Notes under the pieces: model-generated
The model's database searches: none
What the model was told of the DNA's origin: nothing
What the model saw: the letters and a program-made list of their open reading frames with translations, nothing else
Made by a program: the position numbers and the translations under genes
Part shown: positions 33,729 to 42,502 of the stretch, one piece after another
Layout of the letters: every line of letters begins with the position of its first letter
How positions within the stretch are numbered: position 1 is the stretch's first letter
NCBI GenBank assembly: GCA_027459645.1
Contig: DAIDHQ010000032.1
Location: 1 to 64,000 of the forward strand
Length of the DNA stretch: 64,000 bases
Reading direction: 5' to 3'
Origin: Vulcanimicrobiota bacterium
Lineage (GTDB): Bacteria; Vulcanimicrobiota; Vulcanimicrobiia; Vulcanimicrobiales; Vulcanimicrobiaceae

Positions 33729-35140
33729 TATCGCGTGATGACCTCTGGCGCGAGCACGAAGACGACGTCGCTGTCGTGACGTTGATATTGCGTCGAACGG
33801 AAGAGTTTTCCCAGGATCGGAAGATCGCCAAGCAGCGGGATCTTTTGAACGTCTTTCTCCGCGATGTGCTGCACCAGGCCGCCCATCACGATCGCTTCGC
33901 CCGGCTGCGTAATGATGTCGGTCGACAATTTGCTTTCGCTCAGTGCCGGAATCACGAACCCGTTTGCTTCGATGGCGTTACTGAAATCGAGATTCGACAC
34001 TTCGGGCGTGATCTTCGATTCGATGCTGCCGTTGCCCAGGAGCGTCGGCGTGACGTTGAGCTTGACTCCGTACTCCTTGTACTGGATGACGATCTGTCCA
34101 TTGTTCCCGCCGTTGAACGGAATCGGAATTTCGCCGCCCACGAGAAACGAAGCCTGAGTGCCCGGAAGCGTGACGAGGTCGGGCGACGAGAGCACGCGCG
34201 TATGCCCCTGCGTCATGAGCAGATTGATCGTGGGAGCGAGCGTGATCGGCAGAAAAAACGGCCCAACGTTGAGCGCGCGCCCGTTGGGCTGCGGGCGTTC
34301 GGTAATCGGATAAGACGGCGGACCGTACGTGATGGTGCCGTCGGGATTATACGTAGCGTTTTGTAACGCGACGCCTAACTTCGAAAGCTCGTTCTTTCCG
34401 ACTTCGAGCACGTAGACTTTAACGTCGATCTGGCTGGTGAGATCGGTGGTGATTCGATCGACCAGCTTGCCGTTCTCGGCAAGATACGGTCCGGCAAGCC
34501 CGCGAACGCGCTCCAAGATGGCCTGTGCCGTCTGCGCGTCGCGCACGTGGCCGCTCACGATCACGTTACCTTTTCCGTCGGGATCCACGCGAATCGACGC
34601 AGCACCGGGAAGATTGGCAATTGCACCCTGTAAGTCGCCGATGGGGTGTCGCACGGTGACGGCGTTGACGATGACTTCCTTCTGCTGACGCGCGTATGCA
34701 TTAAAGCGCGAAACGATGTCGCTGATCGTCTGCAGATGGCCGCCGTCGGCAACGGTGCCGGTGATCAGAATCGAATGATTGAAGCTGATGACGGAAACGC
34801 TCGGCTCGTTGATCGCCGCGCGCACGACCTGCGCCAGATCGTCCAATTGCGCTTCGGTAACGGTGATCTCGTATTCACGTTGCCCGTGGGTCGTCCACAG
34901 GACGAGCGTCGTGTGCCCCGGCGCCTTCCCCGATACGACCACTTCGCTCGTTCCGATCGGAACGACGTTTGCAATGCGCCCGTCGCCGATGGCGACGCGT
35001 TGCAGACCCGGCGAGGCAATGACGGTTGTGTGCCCCGACTCCACCGAAAGCAGCGATGGGGCCGCGGCCAGCGTTGCGGCCGGCCCGATCGCCGCAAGGA
35101 CGACTGCCGCAACGCCGGCAGAGCAAAAGCGCATGAGCAC
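33728..35140 (-). CDS. cpaC: Tad pilus secretin CpaC/RcpA
   Basis: 470 residues. Signal peptide (AGVAAVVLAAIGPAATLAAA), pilus secretin N-domain (GLQRVAIGDGRIANVVPIGT, about 43-62), BON-like domain (about 115-200), then the secretin pore domain with VGGEIPIPFNGGN and the signature PGEAIVMGGLVQHIAEKDV (about 410-428) and IPLLGDLPILGKLFRS. It forms the outer-membrane channel for the Flp pilus. GTG 35140 has GGAGG at the right distance (about 7 nt); the ATG two codons later is too far. First gene of the minus arm. Confidence 0.92.
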   Translation of the reverse strand: MLMRFCSAGVAAVVLAAIGPAATLAAAPSLLSVESGHTTVIASPGLQRVAIGDGRIANVVPIGTSEVVVSGKAPGHTTLVLWTTHGQREYEITVTEAQLDDLAQVVRAAINEPSVSVISFNHSILITGTVADGGHLQTISDIVSRFNAYARQQKEVIVNAVTVRHPIGDLQGAIANLPGAASIRVDPDGKGNVIVSGHVRDAQTAQAILERVRGLAGPYLAENGKLVDRITTDLTSQIDVKVYVLEVGKNELSKLGVALQNATYNPDGTITYGPPSYPITERPQPNGRALNVGPFFLPITLAPTINLLMTQGHTRVLSSPDLVTLPGTQASFLVGGEIPIPFNGGNNGQIVIQYKEYGVKLNVTPTLLGNGSIESKITPEVSNLDFSNAIEANGFVIPALSESKLSTDIITQPGEAIVMGGLVQHIAEKDVQKIPLLGDLPILGKLFRSTQYQRHDSDVVFVLAPEVITR

Positions 35141-35361
35141 CGGGAGACCTCCTGTTCAAGGCGCCTCTCGCCCCGGGCCGGAGGCGGGAGACGTCCTCCA
35201 GTTATAGCATCCAAGCGCCGGAATCTAGAACCGTTAACGCGTTAACGTGCAATAGACTAGCCGTTATGATTTTGTAAAGTAGGCGTCACAGATATTGATC
35301 TGACGCTTGGTCGGTGCGATTATCCTCGCACCGACGAACCTCGGAGGTACCCGTCAAGATC
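35141..35361. promoter_or_regulatory. shared control region of the divergent Tad arms
   Basis: Plus strand: -35 TTAACG (35242-35247), 17-bp spacer, -10 TATGAT (35265-35270). A 16-bp perfect palindrome CGTTAACGCGTTAACG (35232-35247) covers the -35. The plus leader holds an inverted repeat GCGTCA/TGACGC (35283-35306) and a 10-bp hairpin GTCGGTGCGA/TCGCACCGAC (35310-35335) just before GGAGG (35343-35347). On the minus strand TATAAC (35201-35206) is a -10 candidate for cpaC. Confidence 0.55.
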
Positions 35362-36015
35362 ATGCGCCGCACGCTCGCAGCTCTCGTTTCCCTCATAGCG
35401 ATGGCCTCGCTACCGGTCCTCGCGCAGGGGAGCGTTTCGCTCGAACGGCTAGCTCATCGTGACGGCTACGCGATGCAATGGCTCGGGCCGGAGCGCTCCG
35501 TCTGTCTCAGTCGGGACGGAACCGTGATCGTGATACGCCCCGGTTCGCAGCTTTACGACGTCAATGCCCACGTCGAAATTGCCGACTCCGCGCCCGTTGC
35601 GACGGACGCGGGCGACATGCTCGTCTCCCCTGCGTTCGCGCGTCGATTGACCGCGCTCGCAAGGATCAACCGCGTCGAACGCAGGCCGGGCCGGGCCGCG
35701 ACGGCGCGTCCCGCTCCCGGGGAGGGAACGATCGTCGTTATCGCGCGCGAGCTGGAAGGACGCCACGCGTTGCTCGTCGAGGGCAGCGCTCCGCAAAATG
35801 CGCGAATCACGCTCACACTTCTAGCGCAAATCGCTCCCGAACTACCTACGGTGCTTCTCGATCGCAGTGAGACGCAAAGCGACATCAACGGCCGGTTTTC
35901 CGCCGTCGTGCCGCTCTCACCCGACTATATGCCCGGCAGCCTCGTCACGTTATACGCGACGGGCGACGGGCTCAGCAGCGCATCGACGCATCTGCAGCTA
36001 GATGGGGCGCTCTAA
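35362..36015 (+). CDS. secreted protein with possible copper amine oxidase N-like domain, Tad locus
   Basis: 217 residues. Signal peptide (MRRTLAALVSLIAMASLPVLA), then a domain with YAMQWLGPERSVCLSRDGTV, FRLY-like SQLYDVNAHVEIADSAPV and MLVSPAFARRLTAL (about 30-110) that resembles the copper amine oxidase N-terminal fold used as a cell-wall or surface domain; the C-terminal half reads like a beta-sandwich (EGSAPQNARITLTLLAQIAP). Role in the pilus is inferred only from position as the first gene of the plus arm. ATG 35362 sits 14 nt after GGAGG. Confidence 0.6.
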   Translation: MRRTLAALVSLIAMASLPVLAQGSVSLERLAHRDGYAMQWLGPERSVCLSRDGTVIVIRPGSQLYDVNAHVEIADSAPVATDAGDMLVSPAFARRLTALARINRVERRPGRAATARPAPGEGTIVVIARELEGRHALLVEGSAPQNARITLTLLAQIAPELPTVLLDRSETQSDINGRFSAVVPLSPDYMPGSLVTLYATGDGLSSASTHLQLDGAL

Positions 36016-36050
36016 CGTCAACCGCATTCCCGTTGAAAGGAACCTTAACC

Positions 36051-36212
36051 ATGCGTAATCTCTTCTCGAAAATGATCCGCGACGACGAAGGCGCGACGAT
36101 GGTCGAATACGGCGTCATCGTTGCATTGATCGCCGCCGTCTGCATCGCGGTCGTCGCGTTGATCGGCACGAACATCAACAACGCGTTCAACTCCGTCAAC
36201 AGCAAGCTGTAG
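36051..36212 (+). CDS. Flp pilin (plus arm, first)
   Basis: 53 residues: an N-terminal charged leader ending DDEG, then ATMVEYGVIVALIAAV with Glu +5 and a hydrophobic helix, then a short polar tail. A classic Flp major-pilin candidate. AAAGGA lies about 9 nt upstream of the ATG. The prepilin peptidase gene follows 3 nt after the stop. Very similar in its helix to the pilin at 37577. Confidence 0.93.
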   Translation: MRNLFSKMIRDDEGATMVEYGVIVALIAAVCIAVVALIGTNINNAFNSVNSKL

Positions 36213-36215
36213 GCG

Positions 36216-36719
36216 TTGTCAGCGGCCGTTCTCGCAGTTCTCGCTACGTGCGTCGCGGCGGCGTGGTTCGATGTGCGCGTGCAGCGCATACCGAATCCGC
36301 TCCCCGCGGCGCTGGCCGTCTTCGGCGCGCTCGTCGCGTTGCGCGAAGGTTTGGTTGCGTTTGGCGCTTTCGCCGCGATCTTGATCGTACTGTTGGCCGC
36401 CGGCACGTTCTTACACGGGGCGGGTGCACTCGGCGGGGGCGACGTGAAACTCATCGCAGCCGTATGCGCGACGTTGGGCGTGCACGACGGAGCGATCTTT
36501 TTAGTCTCGACCGTTCTCGCGGGTGGAGTCCTCGGGCTCGCGGTCGCGACGCTGCAGGGCCGCTTGCGCGAGTCTCTTGCGAATATTTCTGCGGTAGCGT
36601 TACCGCTCGCCGCGGGCGTGCGTCCCGCGCCGATTCAATCGAGCACGAAGATGCCGTATGCGCTCGCCATCGCGTGCGGCGCACTGACCATCACGATTCT
36701 CGTAGTGCATCAGCAGTAA
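36216..36719 (+). CDS. prepilin peptidase, CpaA/TadV type (first)
   Basis: 167 residues, 4-5 TM helices. The aspartate protease pair is visible: Asp in AAWFDVRVQRIPN (about D19) and the GGGDVK motif (about 74-79). It cleaves Flp prepilins at the cytoplasmic face. The start is TTG 36216, 3 nt after the pilin stop; no better start exists. A second peptidase of the same family is encoded at 41538. Confidence 0.88.
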   Translation: MSAAVLAVLATCVAAAWFDVRVQRIPNPLPAALAVFGALVALREGLVAFGAFAAILIVLLAAGTFLHGAGALGGGDVKLIAAVCATLGVHDGAIFLVSTVLAGGVLGLAVATLQGRLRESLANISAVALPLAAGVRPAPIQSSTKMPYALAIACGALTITILVVHQQ

Positions 36720-36729
36720 GGACAACGCC

Positions 36730-37575
36730 ATGATGAAGGGCCGGCGAACCACGATTCTCGTTGCGATACTCCTCGCGATCGGGACCGGCTGGTTGACGCT
36801 GAACTATCTCGGACAGCTGCAACGGCAGAGCCAAACCGCGGGCGCGCCGCGGCCCGTCGTCGTGGCCGCCACCGAGATTCCGGCGCGCGCGCCGATTACC
36901 AAAGCCATGCTCGCGGTCGTTGAACGCCCTGCAAGCGCGGTGGATCCCGACGCGGTAACCGACCCGCGCGCGATCGTCGGCAAGCTCGCGCTTATCACGA
37001 TTCCCACCGGCGGAACGATCACGTCATCGAAAATCGGGCAGCCAGGAAATGCCGCGCTTCCCGTGCGCTTGCGACCGGGCATGCGCGCGCTCTCGATCGA
37101 GATCGATAAAGTCAAAGGCGTGAGCGGTCTCCTGCAGCCGGGAGATCGCGTCGACGTCATCGCAATCCCGCCGAAGGTCGGTGATCAGCCGCCGCCGGCG
37201 GCGACGATTTTGCGCGGCATCCGCGTGCTCGCGCTCGGCAACACGCTCGAATATTCGTCGGCGACGCCCTCACCAAACGAACAGAGCGCCGCGACCGTGA
37301 CGCTGGAAGTAACGCCGTCACAGGCGGATCTTCTCGCGATGGCGGACGTCAATACCACGCTGCGGCTGGCGCTGCGGTCGCCGCGCGAAGCGGTTACGTC
37401 GCTTCGCCCGGAAACGTTGCGTTTTCCGCACGCGCTGGTTGCCGGTCCGCTCGCCGCGCCCCCCGCCGCTGCAGCGGCAGCGCCCGCCGCGCCGGATCCG
37501 GCACCGCAGCCGGCCCGCGCCGCCCCGTCGCTCTCGAGCGTTCCCGTGCTCGACGGCAGTTCCGGTGGTCGATGA
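36730..37575 (+). CDS. cpaB: Tad pilus assembly protein CpaB/RcpC
   Basis: 281 residues. One N-terminal TM helix, a SAF domain (VVAATEIPARAPITKAMLAV, about 44-65, and GTITSSKIG) and the RcpC segment MRALSIEIDKVKGVSGLLQP with GDRVDVI (about 117-142). The C-terminus is an Ala/Pro-rich tail. CpaB acts in the periplasm with the secretin. The stop is 1 nt before the GTG of the next pilin gene. Confidence 0.9.
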   Translation: MMKGRRTTILVAILLAIGTGWLTLNYLGQLQRQSQTAGAPRPVVVAATEIPARAPITKAMLAVVERPASAVDPDAVTDPRAIVGKLALITIPTGGTITSSKIGQPGNAALPVRLRPGMRALSIEIDKVKGVSGLLQPGDRVDVIAIPPKVGDQPPPAATILRGIRVLALGNTLEYSSATPSPNEQSAATVTLEVTPSQADLLAMADVNTTLRLALRSPREAVTSLRPETLRFPHALVAGPLAAPPAAAAAAPAAPDPAPQPARAAPSLSSVPVLDGSSGGR

Positions 37576-37576
37576 C

Positions 37577-37732
37577 GTGCGCACCGCACTGCGCTTGCTC
37601 GGCGACGACGGAGCTTCGATGGTCGAATACGCGATTCTCGCATCGCTCATCGCCGCCGTCTGCATCGCGATCGTCGCGTTGATCGGGATCAACGTCGAAA
37701 ACCTTTTTGACGCAGCAAATAAACAATTGTAA
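37577..37732 (+). CDS. Flp pilin (plus arm, second)
   Basis: 51 residues: VRTALRLLGDDG/ASMVEYAILASLIAAV with the Flp cleavage motif, Glu +5 and hydrophobic helix. GTG 37577 gives the same leader length as the other pilins and sits 1 nt after the cpaB stop; GTG 37565 is a longer option. Its helix is nearly identical to that of the 36051 pilin (LIAAVCIAIVALIG versus LIAAVCIAVVALIG), so the two look like recent duplicates. Confidence 0.9.
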   Translation: MRTALRLLGDDGASMVEYAILASLIAAVCIAIVALIGINVENLFDAANKQL

Positions 37733-37736
37733 CGAC

Positions 37737-39821
37737 ATGAACGGGCCGACATTCGCATTCGTCAACGCCAAAGGTGGAAGCGGCGCAACCACCATTTGTA
37801 GCGCGCTCGCGCGCCTCGCTCGAGCGCCGGTCGCGCTGATCGACGGCGACCTTTCCGGGCGCCGAAACGCCGCAGTGCTCTTCGATGCGATACGCGCGCT
37901 GGATGGAACGCGCCGCAATTCGCCGATATCGAGCGCGCTCATGGGAAACGTTACCTTGGTGGAGCTGGCGCCGTCGTTCGAAACGGCGTTCACGCTTTCC
38001 GTCGACGACGTGGAAAGCGTCGCTTCGACGCTGGCCGCCGAGAATCAACTCGTGCTCGCCGATCTTCCGATGCCCATTGCGGCGCCCGTTCGGCCGTTCG
38101 CCGTTCGCGCGACGCGATTCATCATCGTTCTCGAGCCGACGCTCCTGGGCGTGGTGAGCGCGCGTGCAATGCTCGAAGAACTCAAGCGCTTCGGCGTACC
38201 GTCAATGCGCACGATCGCCGTCATCAACGCTCGCACGAACGGGAACGAGGCGCTAGCGCGGCGAGAAATCGAACGTTCGCTCGAGCTTCCAATTCTCGCC
38301 GAACTCCCGCCGCTTTCGGACCGCGCCTATCCGAAAGCCCTTGCCGCGCTCGACGCGGCGCTTCGTGCGATTCCCGCGGACGAGCCGCTCTTGCTGCTCC
38401 CCTCCGCAAAGAATTTCATCCAGGACCGCCGATCCGCGCCGCGCGACGGTGCGGAAGCAGAACCGCTCGCGACGCCGGTCGAACGGCCTCGCGAGAGCGC
38501 GAAAGAGAACGACGCTGAAAACTTCTCGACGCGCGAGCGCGTCAAGCTGAAGATTCACGAAGCGCTCGCGCTCCAAGTCGACCTGCTCGACGCGAGCCGC
38601 GCGACATCGGACGCGGGGAAAATGGCGGAATTGCGTGCGAAGATCGACGAGGTCGCGCAAAGCATCCTCTCGCAAGAGGCGCCCATCGATACCGCCGAAG
38701 ATATCGCCTCGCTCAAAGCCGAGATCGTCAACGAAGCGCTGGGATACGGACCCCTCGAGGATCTCATGAGCGACCCTGCGGTTACCGAAATCATGGTAAA
38801 CGGCCCGCGGACCGTCTACGTGGAGCGCAACGGCAAGATCGAGCGAACCGGGAAGCGCTTTACCAGCCCTCACCAATTACGACTGATCATCGAGCGCATC
38901 ATCGCGCCGCTCGGACGGCGCTTGGACGAGTCCGTGCCGATGGTCGACGCGCGCCTTCCCGACGGATCACGCGTGAACGCGATCGTCGAACCGCTCTCAA
39001 TCGACGGAGCCACGCTGACGATTCGCCGTTTCGGCACCCACCGTTTGACCGCTGAAGATCTCGTGACGAAGGGATCGGCAATACCCGAAATCATCGACTT
39101 CTTGCGCGCTTGCATCGAAGCGCGGCTCAATATCGTCATCAGCGGCGGTACGGGTTCAGGCAAGACGACGTTTTTGAACATCCTCTCGAGCTTTATTCCC
39201 GCGCGCGAGCGCATCGTGACGATCGAAGATGCGGCGGAGCTTTCGCTCAATCAACCGCACGTCGTTCGGCTGGAGTCCCGCCCCGCCAACATCGAAGGCC
39301 GGGGCGAGATCCGTATTCGCGATTTGGTTCGCAACTCGCTACGCATGCGCCCCGACCGAATCGTGGTCGGCGAATGCCGCGGCGGAGAAGCGCTCGACAT
39401 GCTGCAGGCAATGAATACCGGACACGACGGCTCCCTGACGACCGCACACGCAAACTCGCCGCGCGACGCTCTGTCGCGTTTGGAAACGATGGTGATGATG
39501 GCGGGCTTCGATCTTCCCGTTCGCGCGATTCGCGAGCAGATCGCGAGCGCCGTCGACCTGGTCATTCAAACGGCCCGCATGCGCGACGGTTCGCGCAAGA
39601 TCACGAGCGTCACGGAGGTCGTAGGCATGGAGGGCGACGTCGTGACCATGCAGGAAGTCGTTCGTTTCGCCCAACGCGGCGTCGACGCTTCGGGCCGAGT
39701 ACAGGGTGATTTCCAATATACGGGCGTTCAGCCCAACGCGCTCGGCCGTTTCGACGAATACGGGGTTTCGTTCGATGCGCGCCAGTTCTCCAAACTTCTT
39801 GCGGCGGGATCGTTATGGTAA
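37737..39821 (+). CDS. fused CpaE/TadZ - CpaF/TadA protein
   Basis: 694 residues. Residues 1-235 are a MinD/ParA-like domain with the deviant Walker A NAKGGSGATT (10-19), as in CpaE/TadZ, which localises the pilus machine. After a charged linker (about 240-265) comes a full CpaF ATPase: IVNEALGYGPLEDLMSDPAV, VNGPRTVYVERNGK, Walker A SGGTGSGKTT (469-478), Walker B region RIVVGECRGGE (541-551) and the His box MNTGHDGSLTTAHANS. CpaF powers pilus extension. The two are normally separate genes. The ATG is 4 nt after the pilin stop. TadB overlaps by 7 nt. Confidence 0.92.
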   Translation: MNGPTFAFVNAKGGSGATTICSALARLARAPVALIDGDLSGRRNAAVLFDAIRALDGTRRNSPISSALMGNVTLVELAPSFETAFTLSVDDVESVASTLAAENQLVLADLPMPIAAPVRPFAVRATRFIIVLEPTLLGVVSARAMLEELKRFGVPSMRTIAVINARTNGNEALARREIERSLELPILAELPPLSDRAYPKALAALDAALRAIPADEPLLLLPSAKNFIQDRRSAPRDGAEAEPLATPVERPRESAKENDAENFSTRERVKLKIHEALALQVDLLDASRATSDAGKMAELRAKIDEVAQSILSQEAPIDTAEDIASLKAEIVNEALGYGPLEDLMSDPAVTEIMVNGPRTVYVERNGKIERTGKRFTSPHQLRLIIERIIAPLGRRLDESVPMVDARLPDGSRVNAIVEPLSIDGATLTIRRFGTHRLTAEDLVTKGSAIPEIIDFLRACIEARLNIVISGGTGSGKTTFLNILSSFIPARERIVTIEDAAELSLNQPHVVRLESRPANIEGRGEIRIRDLVRNSLRMRPDRIVVGECRGGEALDMLQAMNTGHDGSLTTAHANSPRDALSRLETMVMMAGFDLPVRAIREQIASAVDLVIQTARMRDGSRKITSVTEVVGMEGDVVTMQEVVRFAQRGVDASGRVQGDFQYTGVQPNALGRFDEYGVSFDARQFSKLLAAGSLW

Positions 39822-40678
39822 CGAACGCACTACCCGCAGGAATCGTACTCGGCGCGGTCGCGTTGGTTTCGCTGCTCTTTTATTCGGTGTGGGACCGCCT
39901 CTTTAGCAAGAGCGCGGAGCGAATGGCCGGCATGGCGGGCGCACTCGACCGTGCCGGCATTTATAAGAAGCCCGAGGAACTGGTCGTGTACGTCCTCGGC
40001 TCTTCTGCCGTGCTCTGGGTCGGAATCGCGCTGTTGTTGCGTCCGAACCTGATCGTCGGAGCGCTGCTGTTGCCGGCGTGCGCGGGCGCGTGCGCGGGCT
40101 GCTTCCTCGGATACGTGCGCTTCGCGCAGAGGCGGCGCCTCGACGCTTTCGTGACCCAGCTCGAACTGGCGCTCCGCCTTATCGCCGGAGGCATTCGCGT
40201 CGGCCTCGGTCTGCGGGCGGCGCTCGCGATGGTGATCGAAGAGATGCCCGATCCGGCGCGGCACGAATACATGCGCGTCATCGGTCAGACCAACATCGGG
40301 ATAAGCGTGTACGATGCGCTCGAAACGCTTGCGGAGCGAATGCCGAGCAACGAAACGTTGATGATGTCGCGCGCCATCCGCATCCAATCGCAAACGGGCG
40401 GCGATCTCGGAAAAATTCTGGAACATCTCGCCGATACGATCAAAGACCGGCGGCGCATCACCCGCAAGATCAACGCTCTGACCGCCGAAGGGCGCGCAAG
40501 CGCGCTCATCCTCGCGCTGCTGCCGCCCGTGCTCGGACTCTTCATCTATATGACGCAGCCGATGATGGGCCACGCGCTCGTCTTCACCGGCGTCGGACAC
40601 GTCGCCCTCATCGCCGTGGCGGTCCTCGAAGCACTCGGAGTCTTTACGCTGATGAAAATCTTGCAGGTCGACGTATGA
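39815..40678 (+). CDS. tadB: Tad pilus inner-membrane protein TadB
   Basis: 287 residues with one or two N-terminal TM helices, a T2SSF domain (QLELALRLIAGGIRVGLGLR, about 110-129) and two C-terminal TM helices. This is the GspF-like platform on which CpaF acts. It overlaps the fused ATPase gene by 7 nt and tadC by 4 nt (ATGA). Confidence 0.9.
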   Translation: MVTNALPAGIVLGAVALVSLLFYSVWDRLFSKSAERMAGMAGALDRAGIYKKPEELVVYVLGSSAVLWVGIALLLRPNLIVGALLLPACAGACAGCFLGYVRFAQRRRLDAFVTQLELALRLIAGGIRVGLGLRAALAMVIEEMPDPARHEYMRVIGQTNIGISVYDALETLAERMPSNETLMMSRAIRIQSQTGGDLGKILEHLADTIKDRRRITRKINALTAEGRASALILALLPPVLGLFIYMTQPMMGHALVFTGVGHVALIAVAVLEALGVFTLMKILQVDV

Positions 40679-41529
40679 TCCTTCCCTTGGCAATCACGCT
40701 GTTGTGTGCGGGCGCCGTCTTTCTCTTCGCGATCTCGCTGATTCCGACGAAGAGCCCGCTGGATCGCGCACTCGAAGAGCTCGACGCACGCGGCGCCCGA
40801 GTTCGCGATCCCGAAAACGTCCGGAAATTCGAGATGATGTTTTCGAAGGAGCGCCGCGGACGGCTCGAACGTAAGCTCTTGAAGGCCGGATGGTACACCG
40901 TTACGCCGGCGCGCATGGGTATGCGCATCGCTGCGGGTGCGGCATTCGGCCTCACCGCATCGCTGCTTCTCGTCTCGGTCGCACATCCGGCGACGGGACT
41001 CGCGGCACTGCTCACGCTGCTCGCGACGCTGGCTGGCGCATATATGCCCGTGACTTCGCTCGAACGCGCAATCGAACGCCGCAGCAAGCAGGTGCAGCGC
41101 GCTCTCCCGGACTTTTTGGACATGGTCGCGACGACGGTGCAAGCGGGGCTTGCGATGAATGCCGCGCTTTCATACGCCGTCGATGCGGCACCCGGCGCGC
41201 TCGGCGAAGAGGTCAAATCCGCGCTCTCGGAGATTCGCCTGGGGCGTGCGCGCGCGGACGCGCTCAAGGCCGCAGCCGACCGTCTGTCTCATCAGCAATT
41301 CAGCACGACGATCACCGCGATCGTTCAAGCCGAACGGCTTGGAACGAACATTTCGAAAGTTCTCGGTGAACTGGCGGAGGACGTTCGCAACCAACGGATC
41401 ATGCTCGTTGAAGAGCACGCCGCAAAGCTGCCCGTTAAGATGATCTTTCCGCTCGCCTCGTTTCTTTTGCCCGCGCTTTTCGTCGTGATCTTCGGGGCGC
41501 TCGCTGCTAATTATCTCTCGACGCATTAG
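40675..41529 (+). CDS. tadC: Tad pilus inner-membrane protein TadC
   Basis: 284 residues, the second T2SSF platform protein: QVQRALPDFLDMVATTVQAG (about 140-159), ERLGTNISKVLGELAEDVRN and C-terminal AAKLPVKMIFPLASFLLPALF. ATG 40675 overlaps the tadB stop. The second prepilin peptidase gene follows 8 nt after the stop. Confidence 0.92.
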   Translation: MILPLAITLLCAGAVFLFAISLIPTKSPLDRALEELDARGARVRDPENVRKFEMMFSKERRGRLERKLLKAGWYTVTPARMGMRIAAGAAFGLTASLLLVSVAHPATGLAALLTLLATLAGAYMPVTSLERAIERRSKQVQRALPDFLDMVATTVQAGLAMNAALSYAVDAAPGALGEEVKSALSEIRLGRARADALKAAADRLSHQQFSTTITAIVQAERLGTNISKVLGELAEDVRNQRIMLVEEHAAKLPVKMIFPLASFLLPALFVVIFGALAANYLSTH

Positions 41530-41537
41530 AGGATCCG

Positions 41538-42140
41538 ATGATCGCCGTACTTGGAGCCATCTTCTTCGCCATCGCCGGATTCGTCGGCACGCAATTGGGA
41601 AACGCGGCAGCCGAGGGCATTACGCGCTTCGAGGACGGACCGCCGCCGCAACGCCCGCCCGCGGCTTGGCTGATCGCAGGCTGCGCGGCCATCGGCGCCC
41701 TCACCGTCACGCATGCCGTCGCCCCCGCACAAGTGCTGCTCGTCGCGATCGTCTGTACGTCGCTCGTCGCTGCATGGTGTTGCGACGCGCGTACCGGAAT
41801 CGTGCCCGATCTCTTCACGCTGCTGCCGCTGGCGATTATCGTCGCCGTCGCGCTATGGATGCACGAGTGGTGGATCTTCATCTCGACGATCGTGCCGCTC
41901 GTTCCGTTTGCGGCTGCGGCGGCGTTATCGCGCGGTCGCGGGATGGGTTGGGGCGATGCGAAGCTCGCAGCGCTCGGAGGCGGCGTCCTAGGCGCGCAAC
42001 TCTCGCTGCTCGCCTTTGCGCTCGCGTGCATCGCAGCCGTGGTCGTGTCGCGATTTCGAAAAACCGCCATGCCGATCGCCTTTGCGCCGTATCTAGCGGC
42101 CGCGATCGGGATCGCTCTTCCCCTCGGCATGTGGCGATGA
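41538..42140 (+). CDS. prepilin peptidase, A24 family (second)
   Basis: 200 residues with about 6 TM helices. The catalytic Asp pair appears in AAWCCDARTGIVPDLF (about D78) and GWGDAKLAALGG (about 137-148; GWGD in place of GxGD, which is within the family). It has no N-terminal zinc-binding methylase domain. Two processing peptidases in one Tad locus suggests a split of substrates between pilins and TadE/TadG-like proteins. ATGA overlap with the DUF192 gene. Confidence 0.85.
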   Translation: MIAVLGAIFFAIAGFVGTQLGNAAAEGITRFEDGPPPQRPPAAWLIAGCAAIGALTVTHAVAPAQVLLVAIVCTSLVAAWCCDARTGIVPDLFTLLPLAIIVAVALWMHEWWIFISTIVPLVPFAAAAALSRGRGMGWGDAKLAALGGGVLGAQLSLLAFALACIAAVVVSRFRKTAMPIAFAPYLAAAIGIALPLGMWR

Positions 42141-42502
42141 AATCGCTCTTGCTTCTGGACGACGAAGACGGCGCCGTCATCGCGACCCTGCGCGCGGCGG
42201 AAGGCCCGCTCGAGCGAACGATCGGATTGCTGGGGCGCCGCCAGTTGGATGCGGGCGAAGGTTTGATCTTGCGGCGCTGCGGCGCGATTCACACCATCGG
42301 CATGCGTTTTGCCATCGACGTAGTCTTTCTCGATGCGCAATGGCGCGTCGTCAACGCCGTTTCGGCGGTCCCGCCTAACCGTCCGCTCGTTCTCTGTCCC
42401 GGCGCCCGCACGACGATCGAGCTGGGCGCGGGCACGCTGGCACGCGTGGCGATATCGCGCGGCGATCGTCTACGCCTGGAGGCGGTCGCCTCGCGAGCGT
42501 AG
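42137..42502 (+). CDS. DUF192 family protein
   Basis: 121 residues. GPLERTIGLLGRRQLDAGEG, IHTIGMRFAIDVVFLD and ARTTIELGAG are the DUF192 signature. The family is small, soluble or exported, and often found at the end of Tad pilus operons; function is unknown. This one has no signal peptide. It overlaps the peptidase gene by 4 nt and the convergent membrane gene by 33 nt. Confidence 0.9.
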   Translation: MKSLLLLDDEDGAVIATLRAAEGPLERTIGLLGRRQLDAGEGLILRRCGAIHTIGMRFAIDVVFLDAQWRVVNAVSAVPPNRPLVLCPGARTTIELGAGTLARVAISRGDRLRLEAVASRA

